A stretch of DNA of 64,000 nucleotides, taken from contig NZ_PEBU01000002.1 in the NCBI RefSeq assembly GCF_002887595.1, positions 558,001-622,000 on the forward strand, written 5' to 3'. Every line of letters starts with the position of its first letter. Positions within the stretch are counted from its first letter, which is position 1. The position numbers were made by a program, and so were the translations under genes. The stretch is from Bowmanella denitrificans. GTDB lineage: Bacteria > Pseudomonadota > Gammaproteobacteria > Enterobacterales > Alteromonadaceae. This document shows, piece after piece, positions 24,413 through 34,341 of the stretch. The notes under the pieces are model-generated. The model ran no database searches, was not told the DNA's origin, and worked only from the letters and a program-made list of their open reading frames with translations.

Positions 24413-26983
24413 ATGTCTGAGTCCCGTGCAAAGGCCATGAGACTGGCTGATTATCAACAACCAGATTTTTTGATTCCTGAATTGTCTCTGGAGTTTGAGT
24501 TGGATGACCATCAAACACAGGTAATTGCCACCAGCAAGATTGTTCGCCAGGGAGATCATGACAGGCCATTGGTGCTACATGGTGAGAAGCTCGAGCTGAC
24601 GGAGGTACAGATTAATGGCCAGGCTGTGCAGCCACAGGGTAGCGACACGGATTTGACGTTTGCGTCAGTGCCTGACGAATTCACCTTGCGTATTGTGACC
24701 CATATTGACCCGGCCAATAACACTTCGTTGGAAGGGTTGTATAAATCAGGTCAGGCATTTTGTACTCAATGTGAGGCTGAGGGTTTCCGCAAAATCACCT
24801 ACTTTCTTGACCGGCCAGATGTAATGGCCCGATACCAGGTCAAGATTACCGCGGATAAAGCCCGTTACCCTTATTTGTTGTCCAACGGCAATAAAGTGGA
24901 TGCTGGTGAGCTACCAGACGGTCGTCACTGGGTACTTTGGGACGATCCCTTTTTCAAACCCAGCTACCTGTTTGCCCTGGTCGCAGGCGACTTCGACTTG
25001 CTGGAAGATGAATTTATTACGCAAAGTGGGCGAAAGGTAGCATTACAAATCTTCGTTGATAAAGGCAATCTGCATCGGGCCGGACATGCCATGACGTCAT
25101 TGCAAAAAGCCATGGCCTGGGATGAACAAAAGTATGGTCTGGAATATGATCTGGATATATACATGATCGTCGCCGTGGACTTTTTTAATATGGGGGCCAT
25201 GGAAAACAAAGGACTGAATCTGTTCAACAGCAAGTTTGTGTTGGCTGACGCCGCAGCGGCCACCGACGAGGATTACTTTAATATTGAATCGGTGATTGCC
25301 CATGAATATTTTCATAACTGGACCGGCAACAGAGTTACCTGCCGGGACTGGTTTCAGCTCAGTCTGAAAGAGGGGCTGACGGTATTTCGCGATCAACAAT
25401 TCAGCGCGGATATGGCTGACCCGGCAATTGTGCGAATCAAGCAGGTTAAGGTCATGCGTGAGCATCAGTTTGCCGAAGATGCAGGACCGATGTCACATCC
25501 GATTCGCCCGGCTGAAGTCATGGAAATGAACAATTTTTACTCCGTGACTGTGTATGACAAAGGCGCTGAGGTGATACGTATGCTGCATACTTTGCTGGGC
25601 GAGCAAGGCTTTCGGCAGGGTATGGATCTGTATATTTCCCGTCACGATGGTCAGGCCGTGACCTGTGACGATTTTGTGCAGGCCATGCAGGATGCCAATA
25701 ACGTCAACCTTGAACTATTCAAACGCTGGTACAGCCAATCCGGCACGCCAGTGTTAAGAGTCGATGAGCAGTACGACACGCAAAGTGGGCAGTTTACAGT
25801 TGCCCTGCATCAGCACACACCGTCAACCGCGGATCAGCCGCATAAACAGGCATTGCATCTACCCATCGCCCTTGAAGTGTTAGGTACGCATGGCAGCAAA
25901 AGTCAGATACTGTCATTTACTAAAGAAAGTCAGACATTTACACTTGGGCAGTTTGAAACAAAGCCGCAATTGGCTGTACTGGTAGGCTTTAGCGCACCAG
26001 TGAAACTGGATTTTAAGCAAGATGAGCAAGGGCTGCTGAATACCGTACTCTATGCACAGGACCCATTCTTACGCTGGGATGCCAGTCAGCAGCTTATCAG
26101 TGAAGCGCTGCATCGGGCGGCAGAACAAGGGCAAACGGTACTATCAGACAACCTGCAACGCCTGTTTGAAGGTGTGTTGGAATTCGCTCCTGAACAGCGG
26201 GCGCTGGCCGCCGAAATGCTTGAACTGCCCAGCTTTGAAACCTTAGCTCAGCAGCGTCAACGTATTGATGTGGATGCTTTGCTAAATGCCAGAAACGCGT
26301 TAAAGCGGTTACTGGCCGACAGGTTCCATCCACAATGGCAGGCATTAAGCGCATCGTCTTCACAGTCTTATATCTACGAAGCTGACCAGGTGCAGAAACG
26401 CCGCCTGCGCGCTGTGTGTCTGGGCTATCTGGCGCACAGACAAGGCCAAAGCGCCTTGCTTCAGAGCGCCTATACCGCCAGTGACAATATGACCGATACC
26501 CTGGCCATACTCAAAGCTTGTCAGCAGGCCGACCACCCGCTGTTTTCGGGGTTAATGCAGGATTTTGAAAGCCGTTGGCAGGCAGACAGTCTGGTGATGG
26601 ACAAATGGTTTGCCTTACACGGCAGTCATCAGCATAAAGACAGCCTGGCAAAACTGCAACTGCTGACCAGCCATGCTATGTACAGTATTAACAACCCTAA
26701 CAAAGTCAGGGCATTGATTGGTAGCTTTGCCTTTTACAATACGGCAGGCTTTCACGCGCTTGATGGCAGTGGTTATCGCTTCGTTACGGACTACTTGCTG
26801 AAGCTGGATGTGGTCAATCCGCAGGTGGCATCGCGATTGATTACGCCGATGCTGGGTTTTGCCCATCTGGATGACCGTCGGCAGGATTTGCTGACTCAGC
26901 AGTTAGCCAGATTACTTGATAACAAATCCTTAAGCCGTGACTTGTTCGAAAAAGTCAGTAAGGCCCTCAAGCTGAGCAGTTAG
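24413..26983 (+). CDS. pepN: Aminopeptidase N
   Basis: An M1-family zinc aminopeptidase that trims N-terminal residues from peptides in the cytoplasm. The 856-residue length is close to E. coli PepN. GAMENKGLNLFN (near 260) is the exopeptidase motif. HEYFHNW (about 297-303) supplies two zinc His and the catalytic Glu, and LKEGLTVFRDQQFS (about 318-331) supplies the third zinc ligand. The C-terminal helical superhelix ends KVSKALKLSS. ATG 24413 is preceded by CAAGGAGGCGTT, an excellent ribosome binding site. It is followed 11 nt later by DUF2835, as in vibrios and shewanellas. Confidence 0.97.
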   Translation: MSESRAKAMRLADYQQPDFLIPELSLEFELDDHQTQVIATSKIVRQGDHDRPLVLHGEKLELTEVQINGQAVQPQGSDTDLTFASVPDEFTLRIVTHIDPANNTSLEGLYKSGQAFCTQCEAEGFRKITYFLDRPDVMARYQVKITADKARYPYLLSNGNKVDAGELPDGRHWVLWDDPFFKPSYLFALVAGDFDLLEDEFITQSGRKVALQIFVDKGNLHRAGHAMTSLQKAMAWDEQKYGLEYDLDIYMIVAVDFFNMGAMENKGLNLFNSKFVLADAAAATDEDYFNIESVIAHEYFHNWTGNRVTCRDWFQLSLKEGLTVFRDQQFSADMADPAIVRIKQVKVMREHQFAEDAGPMSHPIRPAEVMEMNNFYSVTVYDKGAEVIRMLHTLLGEQGFRQGMDLYISRHDGQAVTCDDFVQAMQDANNVNLELFKRWYSQSGTPVLRVDEQYDTQSGQFTVALHQHTPSTADQPHKQALHLPIALEVLGTHGSKSQILSFTKESQTFTLGQFETKPQLAVLVGFSAPVKLDFKQDEQGLLNTVLYAQDPFLRWDASQQLISEALHRAAEQGQTVLSDNLQRLFEGVLEFAPEQRALAAEMLELPSFETLAQQRQRIDVDALLNARNALKRLLADRFHPQWQALSASSSQSYIYEADQVQKRRLRAVCLGYLAHRQGQSALLQSAYTASDNMTDTLAILKACQQADHPLFSGLMQDFESRWQADSLVMDKWFALHGSHQHKDSLAKLQLLTSHAMYSINNPNKVRALIGSFAFYNTAGFHALDGSGYRFVTDYLLKLDVVNPQVASRLITPMLGFAHLDDRRQDLLTQQLARLLDNKSLSRDLFEKVSKALKLSS

Positions 26984-26994
26984 GAAAATGCAGG

Positions 26995-27216
26995 TTGAAA
27001 ACCTATTTTTTTAATCTTCGACTAAGCTACGAAGAGTGCCGAGCACTGTATGACGGTACCGTGCAAAAGCTGATTATGTACGCTGAGAGTGGTGAAAGGG
27101 TGCAGTTGCCGGCTGGTAACTTGCGCCCCTTTATTAATCATCTTGGCATTCATGGGCGTTTCAGGCTCATAACAAATGAGCATAACAAAATACGATCATT
27201 TGAACGTGTAAGTTGA
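26995..27216 (+). CDS. DUF2835 family protein
   Basis: A 73-residue protein matching the small DUF2835 family as I remember it: FFNLRLSYEECRALYDG, RVQLPAGNLRPF, and GIHGRFRLITNEHNKIRSFER. No function is known. Start is TTG at 26995 with AGGAAAA upstream; an ATG at 26987 is in another frame. It follows pepN by 11 nt, so the two are probably cotranscribed. No signal peptide or membrane segment is visible. Confidence 0.85.
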   Translation: MKTYFFNLRLSYEECRALYDGTVQKLIMYAESGERVQLPAGNLRPFINHLGIHGRFRLITNEHNKIRSFERVS

Positions 27217-27308
27217 ATTTTTGCTCGATTTTTTGTTTGCAACGTTTTGATAAATAAAGGGATGTAGACTACTCTCAACTGGTACGATTAGTTCTTGATA
27301 ATGAGCTG

Positions 27309-27325
27309 AAATGATGTAATCATTT
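27309..27325. promoter_or_regulatory. Inverted repeat upstream of the DUF1302 operon
   Basis: AAATGAT-GTA-ATCATTT is a perfect inverted repeat with 7-bp arms, 87 bp before the DUF1302 start. It could be an operator for the four-gene system. The surrounding 195 bp are AT-rich and hold no gene. Confidence 0.35.
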
Positions 27326-27411
27326 TGTAAAATGTCGGTAACCAAACTGACAACCAGCTTACGATCTGCGGACACTCAACCTCACTGCGGATACAGAGGA
27401 GTATAAAAACG

Positions 27412-29496
27412 ATGAATAACGGGCCTCGCATTTATAAAAAGTCAGCCTTGGCCATAGGGATTGCGGCACTGCTGGGGGGCGCGAGTGCCCCGGCGCAAGC
27501 TGTAAACTGGGAAGAGGGGGATTGGTCTATCAGTTTTGACTCCAGTTTCTCTCTGGGCACCAGCTACCGCATTGAAGACAGAAACTGGGAACTTATCAGT
27601 GCCAGTAATTATCCCTCTTTGAATTGGAATGGTTATAACGGTACGACTAATACCGGTATAGATCCGCTGTCCCTGTGGGGGCAGATTAATGGTGGTTATT
27701 CTGCCAACGTGGATAACGGCAATCTGAACTACGACCCGGGTAAAGCGTTTTCCACCCAGTTCAAAGGCACACATGACCTGGATATTCGTTATAAGAACAT
27801 GGGCTTTTTTGCCCGGGGCATGTACTTTTACGATTTTGAAATGATGGACGGCGATCGCCCCTGGCGCAATCCCGTATCTTCACAGGCAGGCTTTGATAAG
27901 CCATTCGATCCTTGTGAGGATAAATACGCCAAGGAAGAGCTTTGTGCTGATATTCGCCTGCTCGATGCATTCTTTTACGCTGACTTTGATTTAGGGTCTG
28001 TGCCTGTTTCCATTCGAATTGGTGACCAGGTGGTCAGCTGGGGTGAAAGCACCTTTATTCAACATGGTATTAATACCACCAACCCTGTTGATGTTACCCG
28101 CTCCCAAGCACCAGGTGCTGAATTAAAAGAAGTCTTTATTCCTGTCGGTATGGTATATGCCCAGTTTGGTCTAAGCGAAACCCTCGGTTTGGCGATGTAC
28201 TACCAATACGAGTGGGAAAAAAGCCGCCTGCCGCAAAATGGCAGCTACTTCTCCACCAATGACTTTGCCGGGGAAGGGGGGCAATCAGCCAACATTCAGT
28301 ATGGGTTTGGCGGTGCGGCCGACCTGGATTTGGATTTCTTACTGCTGAAACTGAACGAGTTAAGTTCTGCCCTCAAAGCCGGCGCTAATCCCGCAACCAT
28401 CAGTACTGCCTACCTGGCTTACCCCACTAAGGTGGCGCTGCGGGCTTACAGTGATTCAGCCCATGACGATGCCGATGATCAGGGTCAATACGGGATCAAG
28501 TTGTCATATTATTCAGAAGCGTTAAATGATACGGAGTTTGGCTTCTATCACCTCAACTACCATAGCCAGAGGCCACTGATTTCCGGTCGTACCGCAAACC
28601 TCACGCAAGCTGGTGTAGGGAAAGATATCGCCTATCTGGCAACTGCCAGTGAGATTACCAAACACAATGTCACGGATTTAGTAGCTTTTACCGAAGCCAG
28701 ATTTGTCTATCCGGAAGACATTAAGTTATACGGCCTGAGTTTTAATACCAATATTGGTGAAACAGCCGTTGCCGGTGAATTTGCCTTCCGGCAGGATGAG
28801 CCTCTGCAAATAGATGATATCGAATTGTTGTATGCCGCGACTCCGCAACAGGGCGCCAGGTCAGATATTCCTGCCTTGGCGGCCCGATATGCGGGCTTAG
28901 AGGATATTTCTCAGTTTAATGATTATCTTGGCTATGTTGTCGGTCCCGGTGGAACGGCCGTTGGCCATGTATTAAGCGATACGTCACAGGTGCAGGTCTC
29001 TGCTACCCATTTGTTTGGCCCGGTACTGGGTACCGATAACCTGACAATTCTTGGTGAAGTGGGCTATGTGAAAATTCATGATATGCCGGATCCTAATTTG
29101 CTCAGGCTGAATGGTCCCGGTACCTCCAGAAGTGGCCCATTACCCGGTAAAGAAGGGCTGCACACATTTATTTCCAATGGTCCGGAAACCAATCCGTTTC
29201 CTACCGATGACGCCTGGGGCTACAGGCTGTTGGCCAAGGCCGACTTTAACAACGTGTATGCGGGCATCAATATGTCAGTCAGGGCGACCTTTGCTCATGA
29301 CGTAGATGGCATTACCCCGGACCCTCTGTTTTTGTTTATTGAAGACCGTAAGTCTTCAAGTTTGTCCGTAGATTTCGATTATCTGAGCAAGTGGTCTGCC
29401 AGTGTTTCCCTGAATTCCTTCTGGGGCGGTGTAGGCACAACGAACGCATTGTCGGACAGAGACTTTGTATCCTTTAACATTAAGTATTCAATCTAG
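27412..29496 (+). CDS. DUF1302 family outer-membrane protein
   Basis: The 694-residue protein has a signal peptide (SALAIGIAALLGGASAPAQA) and a mature part beginning VNWEEGDWSISFDSSFSLGTSYRIE, typical of DUF1302. The pattern of alternating aromatic strands, and the ending SFNIKYSI, suggests a large beta-barrel. IRIGDQVVSWGESTFIQHGI is the conserved family core. It leads a set with DUF1329, a YCF48-like protein and an RND transporter, a recurring group in marine gammaproteobacteria and pseudomonads. The pore is likely the outer-membrane part of a transport path for a hydrophobic molecule; substrate unknown. ATG 27412 has GAGGAG at 27395-27400. Confidence 0.85.
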   Translation: MNNGPRIYKKSALAIGIAALLGGASAPAQAVNWEEGDWSISFDSSFSLGTSYRIEDRNWELISASNYPSLNWNGYNGTTNTGIDPLSLWGQINGGYSANVDNGNLNYDPGKAFSTQFKGTHDLDIRYKNMGFFARGMYFYDFEMMDGDRPWRNPVSSQAGFDKPFDPCEDKYAKEELCADIRLLDAFFYADFDLGSVPVSIRIGDQVVSWGESTFIQHGINTTNPVDVTRSQAPGAELKEVFIPVGMVYAQFGLSETLGLAMYYQYEWEKSRLPQNGSYFSTNDFAGEGGQSANIQYGFGGAADLDLDFLLLKLNELSSALKAGANPATISTAYLAYPTKVALRAYSDSAHDDADDQGQYGIKLSYYSEALNDTEFGFYHLNYHSQRPLISGRTANLTQAGVGKDIAYLATASEITKHNVTDLVAFTEARFVYPEDIKLYGLSFNTNIGETAVAGEFAFRQDEPLQIDDIELLYAATPQQGARSDIPALAARYAGLEDISQFNDYLGYVVGPGGTAVGHVLSDTSQVQVSATHLFGPVLGTDNLTILGEVGYVKIHDMPDPNLLRLNGPGTSRSGPLPGKEGLHTFISNGPETNPFPTDDAWGYRLLAKADFNNVYAGINMSVRATFAHDVDGITPDPLFLFIEDRKSSSLSVDFDYLSKWSASVSLNSFWGGVGTTNALSDRDFVSFNIKYSI

Positions 29497-29509
29497 GGAG
29501 TAGTGATTA

Positions 29510-30874
29510 ATGAAAAAATTAACCCTAGTCGCAGCAGCTATAGGTTTAAGTCTGTCGACGGCATTAGTACAGGCTAAAGTATCAGAGGCCGAAGCGGCCA
29601 AGTTGGGCACTGAGCTCACTCCGTTGGGTGGCCTGAAAGCGGGAAATGCCGACGGCAGTATCCCTGCCTGGGATGGCGGTATTACCACACCACCTGCTGG
29701 TTATAAGGTTGGGGATCACCATCCCGATCCATTCCCGCAGGATAAAGTGTTATTTGAAATTACTGCCGCCAACATGAGCCAATATGCCAATCTGCTTTCA
29801 GATGGGCAAAAGAAGCTGTTTGAAACCTATCCGGAAACCTTCAGGATCCCTGTTTACCAAACTCGTCGTACGGCCTCAAATCCGCAGTTTGTTTACGATG
29901 CCACCAAAACCAATGCCACCCGGGCTGAACTGGTAGAAGGGGGTAACGGGATTAAAAATGCGGCAATGGGCGTGCCTTTCCCAATTGCACAAAATGGTTT
30001 GGAAGCCATATGGAACCATATCCTGCGCTATCGTGGTCAGGCCATTCAACGCTATGGTGGTCAGGCGGCACCTACGGCGTCCGGTGATTTTAACGTCATC
30101 GGTTTTGATGACATCCTGATGATCAAGTATGCAGAAGACGGTGTAACACCCGAAAAGCTTGAGCAGGAAAATGTGCTGATGAAGTTCAAGCAGAGCATCA
30201 CTGAACCTGCCCGTTTGGCCGGTACCGCTTTGCTTGTGCATGAAACCATGGACCAGGTAAAAGAGCCTCGTCAGGCCTGGACCTACAACACCGGGCAGCG
30301 TCGTGTGCGCAAAGCGCCAAATATTGCTTATGACGCACCAGGTACGGCGGCAGATGGTCTGCGTACTACAGATGATTTCGACATGTTCAACGGTGCACCG
30401 GATCGCTACAACTGGACCTTAAAAGGGAAGCAGGAATTGTATGTTCCATATAACAACTACAAACTGCACAGTGATCAGGTCAAGTATGATGATATCCTCA
30501 AACCTGGTCATATTAACCCGGACTTAACCCGTTTTGAGAAACACCGTGTATGGGTGGTAGAAGCCAACCTGAAACCGGAATATCGTCATATTTATCAGAA
30601 GCGGGTGTTCTATATTGATGAAGACAGCTGGCAGATCCTGGTTGCGGATATGTACGACAACCGCAATGAGCTGTATCGAGTTGCGATGGCGTATGCGGTG
30701 AATTATTACGACGTACCAACGCTTTGGTCTACACTGGATGTTTACTATGATTTGAACTCGCGTCGTTATCTGGCACTGGGCCTGGATAACGAGACAAAGA
30801 TGTACGATTTTACCATTAAGCCGGATGACAGCGAGTTCACTTCTCAGGCGCTGCGGCGGGAAGGCCTGAGATAA
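29510..30874 (+). CDS. DUF1329 family periplasmic protein
   Basis: The 454-residue protein has a signal peptide (KKLTLVAAAIGLSLSTALVQA) and the DUF1329 opening SEAEAAKLGTELTPLGG, followed by GNADGSIPAWDGG. The body has a repeated antiparallel-strand pattern with many Tyr and Trp. My recollection is that DUF1329 is related to LolA/LolB lipid-binding half-barrels, which would suit a carrier between membranes. It lies 13 nt after the DUF1302 gene and is followed by a hairpin terminator that may reduce expression of the two downstream genes. No enzymatic motif is visible. Confidence 0.87.
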   Translation: MKKLTLVAAAIGLSLSTALVQAKVSEAEAAKLGTELTPLGGLKAGNADGSIPAWDGGITTPPAGYKVGDHHPDPFPQDKVLFEITAANMSQYANLLSDGQKKLFETYPETFRIPVYQTRRTASNPQFVYDATKTNATRAELVEGGNGIKNAAMGVPFPIAQNGLEAIWNHILRYRGQAIQRYGGQAAPTASGDFNVIGFDDILMIKYAEDGVTPEKLEQENVLMKFKQSITEPARLAGTALLVHETMDQVKEPRQAWTYNTGQRRVRKAPNIAYDAPGTAADGLRTTDDFDMFNGAPDRYNWTLKGKQELYVPYNNYKLHSDQVKYDDILKPGHINPDLTRFEKHRVWVVEANLKPEYRHIYQKRVFYIDEDSWQILVADMYDNRNELYRVAMAYAVNYYDVPTLWSTLDVYYDLNSRRYLALGLDNETKMYDFTIKPDDSEFTSQALRREGLR

Positions 30875-30881
30875 CAGCAGT

Positions 30882-30912
30882 AAAACGGTTGGCACTGCCA
30901 GCCGTTTTCTTT
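30882..30912 (+). terminator. Internal terminator-like hairpin in the DUF1302 operon
   Basis: AAAACGGTTGGC (30882-30893) pairs with GCCAGCCGTTTT (30897-30908), with one G-T pair and a three-base loop, then CTTTT. It lies between the DUF1329 gene and the next gene on the same strand, so it may give partial termination. Confidence 0.65.
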
Positions 30913-30965
30913 TGCACCCTAAAGCATGCCCTAACTAATACATCAAACCTTGAGATAGTAACCAC

Positions 30966-31943
30966 ATGAAGTTGCCTGTTTTCCTGATGCTGGCCTTGTT
31001 GGTAGGCCCGACAAAGGCTCATTCCACACCGGCTTTTGTGGCACCGCTGGCCGATCAATCTTTGTTACTGGATGTGGCCGCCACCGCCGAAGGTATTATT
31101 GCTGTCGGTGAACGTGGTCATATACTGCTTTCTTCCGACGCTTCCAATTGGCAACAGCAGACCGTACCCGTTTCCTCAACGTTGACCTCGGTTACCGTGC
31201 AAGGACAGCGGATCTGGGCGGTCGGCCACGATGCTGTGATTATAGCCAGTGTCGACAACGGTCATAGCTGGCAAATACAAAATTATCAGCCGGAATTGGA
31301 AAAGCCGTTAATGGATGTACTGTTTCTGGATGAAAATCATGGACTGGCGATAGGGGCATACGGACTTTTTTACCGAACCACCGATGGTGGCGCTAATTGG
31401 CAACGTGAACCGCATATTGAGTTGCTGGACGAGGACGACATTCAGTATCTGCAGGACTTAAAGCAAGAAGATGAATCTTTGTACGAACAGGAGCTGTCAT
31501 CTATTTTGCCACATTTCAACCGCCTGTCCCGCGCGGGCGAGACCTTGTATTTAGCTGGTGAGGCTGGCTTACTGGCTGCTAGCCAGGATCAGGGGCGTAG
31601 CTGGCAGCGTATGGAAATTGATTACTACGGTTCATTCTTTGATATTCGTCAGACCACAGATAATCGCTTGCTGGCGGCCGGATTGCGCGGTCATTTATTT
31701 GAGTATCAAGCGCAGGACGGCTGGCAAGAACTGCCCACCAATATGAAGTCTTCGCTTAACAGCATTGTGCCGCTTGCCGACGGGCACACTTTGGTGGTGG
31801 GCAATAATGGCTATTTAATCTGGCTGAATGATGAGTTGCAGGTGCAACAGACCGAGGAAGAAAAAGCGGTGCTTAATGCATTGCCTGTGGGTGACAAAGT
31901 CATTGCAGTGACCGAAACCGGCATCAGATTTTTACAGAAGTAG
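30966..31943 (+). CDS. YCF48/BNR-repeat beta-propeller protein
   Basis: The 325-residue protein has an N-terminal signal peptide (LPVFLMLALLVGPTKA) and repeats of about 45 residues with the pattern G..G.i..S.D.G.sW (for example AVGERGHILLSSDASNWQQQ, SVDNGHSW, TTDGGANW, SQDQGRSWQRM), which form a beta-propeller as in YCF48/HCF136. It is probably periplasmic. An acidic insert (ELLDEDDIQYLQDLKQEDES) interrupts the repeats near residue 160. In this gene order the propeller may be a scaffold for the RND protein encoded eight nt downstream. Exact role unknown. Confidence 0.8.
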   Translation: MKLPVFLMLALLVGPTKAHSTPAFVAPLADQSLLLDVAATAEGIIAVGERGHILLSSDASNWQQQTVPVSSTLTSVTVQGQRIWAVGHDAVIIASVDNGHSWQIQNYQPELEKPLMDVLFLDENHGLAIGAYGLFYRTTDGGANWQREPHIELLDEDDIQYLQDLKQEDESLYEQELSSILPHFNRLSRAGETLYLAGEAGLLAASQDQGRSWQRMEIDYYGSFFDIRQTTDNRLLAAGLRGHLFEYQAQDGWQELPTNMKSSLNSIVPLADGHTLVVGNNGYLIWLNDELQVQQTEEEKAVLNALPVGDKVIAVTETGIRFLQK

Positions 31944-31951
31944 ATGGGACT

Positions 31952-34267
31952 ATGACCAGGTTAATAGATATTCTCGAATTAGTGTTTTTCCGGCACCGAA
32001 AGTGGGTCATCATTCTGTTTGGTCTGCTCAGTGGTTTTTTGCTTTGGCAAGCCACTCAATTAAAGCTAGATGCAGCCTTTACCAAGAATATTCCGCTTAA
32101 TCACCCGTATATGCAGAACTATATGAAGCACCAGAAAAACTTTGGTGGTGCTAATAGTATTCTGGTGTCGGTCTGTCAGCGTGACGGCAGTATATTTAAT
32201 CAGACATTTTTTGACCGTCTTAAAGATGTTCATGACCAGCTATTTTTTATTCCCGGCGTGGATCGTTCTCAGGTTAAATCGCTTTACAGTGCTTCCACCC
32301 GTTTTACCGAAGTCGTAGAGGAAGGGTTTTCTGGTGGACCGGTGATCCCGGCCGATTTTAATTCAGCCAATCCGGCGGCCCTTAAATTGGTGTCAGAGAA
32401 TATCGTAAAAGCCGGCATTGTCGGTCGTATGGTATCCGATGATTTCAAATGTGCCATGGTGACCGCGCAACTACTGGAGTTGGATCCACAAACAGGTGAA
32501 AAACTCGATACGCTGGCCTTTGCTGCCAACCTGGAAACACAATTAAGAGGTCAGTACGAAGACGATAAAATCAGTGTGCACATTATCGGCTTCTCAAAAA
32601 TGGTCGGTGATGTGGCTGACGGCGCAAAAGATGTGCTGCTGTTCTTCGCCATTGCCATCGCCATCACCGCCGTCATGGTATATCTGTTCTGTAAATCCGC
32701 TTTGTTGACGGTGTTGCCACTGCTTTGTTCTATTATTGCGGTTATCTGGCAAATGGGCTTGCTCACCCTGCTTGGGTTCGGTCTCGATCCCATGTCGATT
32801 TTGGTTCCGTTTTTAGTCTTTGCCATCGGCGTCAGCCATGGTGTGCAAATGATTAACTCGGTAGGCAAGGAAGTGATTGCCGGTAATACCGCTAAGCAGG
32901 GAGCACAAAAGGCCTTCAGAACCTTACTGGTTCCTGGTGGGATTGCCTTGTTGTCTGACACCGTGGGCTTTATGACCTTGCTGGTAATCGACATTGGTAT
33001 TATCCGCGAGTTGGCAATCACCGCCAGTATGGGGGTCGCGGTTATTATTTTGACTAACCTGGTGTTGCTACCGGTACTGATGTCATACGTTAAGCTGGGT
33101 GACGGCTACAAATCCCGTTTTGCCAATAAAGAACAGCGATCTGATCGTTTCTGGAATCGCATTGCGCATTGTTCAAACCCTGGGGTTGCTAAGGTCATTC
33201 TGGTGGTGGTGGCGCTGCTGTTTGCCTTTGGCTGGTATGAATCTGAAAAGATGAAGATTGGCGATTTGCATGCTGGCGCACCGGCCCTGCATGAAAGCTC
33301 CAGATACAATCAGGATACCTTCCTTATTACCGACAAGTATGCCATTAGTGTCGATTACATGTCGGTATTGGTAGAAACCACGCCTTCGGCCTGTACCTCT
33401 TTTGAGGTGATGAATGCCATTGATGAGTTCCAATGGAAGATGGAAAACGTTGAAGGGGTGCAGTCTGCGGTCAGTTTGGCCTCCGTTGCTAAGCTGATCA
33501 ACGCAGGTTATAACGAAGGTAATCCTAAGTGGCGGGTGCTGCCACGCAATCAGCAATCTCTGGTACAGAATATCTCCAGGGTAGACACCTCTTCGGGTCT
33601 GCTTAACGGTGACTGTTCAGTAATGCCGGTGATCCTGTTTATGGCCGACCATAAGGCTGAAACCATTAATCGGGTGGTGGATGCGGTCAAAGCATATCGT
33701 CAGCAATATGAACGTGAAGACCTGCAATTCAAGCTGGCATCTGGCCCTGTAGGAGTGATGGCGGCTACCAACGAAGCGGTCAAAGCGGCGCAGGCTCCCA
33801 TGATGTTATACGTGTTTGGCGCCGTGATTCTGCTGTGTTTGCTGAGCTTCCGCTCACTGCGTGCGACCCTTGCAGTAGTTTTACCCTTGTATGTGGTATC
33901 CGTATTGGCCCAGGCACTGATGACAAAACTGCAAATTGGCCTGACGGTTTCTACCTTACCAGTCATCGCACTAGGGGTGGGCATTGGGGTGGACTATGGC
34001 ATTTATATCCTGTCGACCATGAGTCAGAAGCTTAAATCCGGAATGGCCGTGCGCCAGGCGTATTTTGATGCGCTGAAAGAACGGGGTAGTGCGGTACTGT
34101 TCACCGGTATTACTCTGGCTATTGGGGTCAGCACCTGGGTATTCTCCAGCCTGAAGTTCCAAATGGACATGGGCATCCTGCTAACCTTTATGTTTGTCGT
34201 CAATATGCTGGGGGCGGTCGTAGTATTGCCTGCTTTAGCAGCAGTATTCTGGTACAAGCAAAAATAA
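31952..34267 (+). CDS. RND superfamily transporter, MMPL/HAE3 type
   Basis: The 771-residue inner-membrane protein has the single-chain RND layout: TM1 near the N-terminus, a periplasmic domain (about 45-215), five or six helices, a second periplasmic domain (about 440-620) and a final helix bundle. Conserved TM4-like segments are FAIGVSHGVQM and ALGVGIGVDYGIYIL, whose acidic residue probably carries protons. At 771 residues it is shorter than drug-efflux RND pumps and fits the hydrophobe/lipid exporters. Grouped with DUF1302 and DUF1329, it probably moves a lipid-like molecule between the inner membrane and the cell surface. Start ATG 31952. Confidence 0.88.
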   Translation: MTRLIDILELVFFRHRKWVIILFGLLSGFLLWQATQLKLDAAFTKNIPLNHPYMQNYMKHQKNFGGANSILVSVCQRDGSIFNQTFFDRLKDVHDQLFFIPGVDRSQVKSLYSASTRFTEVVEEGFSGGPVIPADFNSANPAALKLVSENIVKAGIVGRMVSDDFKCAMVTAQLLELDPQTGEKLDTLAFAANLETQLRGQYEDDKISVHIIGFSKMVGDVADGAKDVLLFFAIAIAITAVMVYLFCKSALLTVLPLLCSIIAVIWQMGLLTLLGFGLDPMSILVPFLVFAIGVSHGVQMINSVGKEVIAGNTAKQGAQKAFRTLLVPGGIALLSDTVGFMTLLVIDIGIIRELAITASMGVAVIILTNLVLLPVLMSYVKLGDGYKSRFANKEQRSDRFWNRIAHCSNPGVAKVILVVVALLFAFGWYESEKMKIGDLHAGAPALHESSRYNQDTFLITDKYAISVDYMSVLVETTPSACTSFEVMNAIDEFQWKMENVEGVQSAVSLASVAKLINAGYNEGNPKWRVLPRNQQSLVQNISRVDTSSGLLNGDCSVMPVILFMADHKAETINRVVDAVKAYRQQYEREDLQFKLASGPVGVMAATNEAVKAAQAPMMLYVFGAVILLCLLSFRSLRATLAVVLPLYVVSVLAQALMTKLQIGLTVSTLPVIALGVGIGVDYGIYILSTMSQKLKSGMAVRQAYFDALKERGSAVLFTGITLAIGVSTWVFSSLKFQMDMGILLTFMFVVNMLGAVVVLPALAAVFWYKQK

Positions 34268-34304
34268 TTTCTTGCATAGTTAATAACCTCCGGGCATGAA
34301 ATAG

Positions 34305-34341
34305 CGCCATAAAATTCCAACAGGAGTTTTATGGCGTTTTT
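34305..34341 (+). terminator. Terminator after the RND gene
   Basis: A 14-pair stem (34305-34318 with 34323-34336, one G-T pair, loop AACA) is followed by five T residues. It closes the DUF1302-RND set. Confidence 0.9.
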
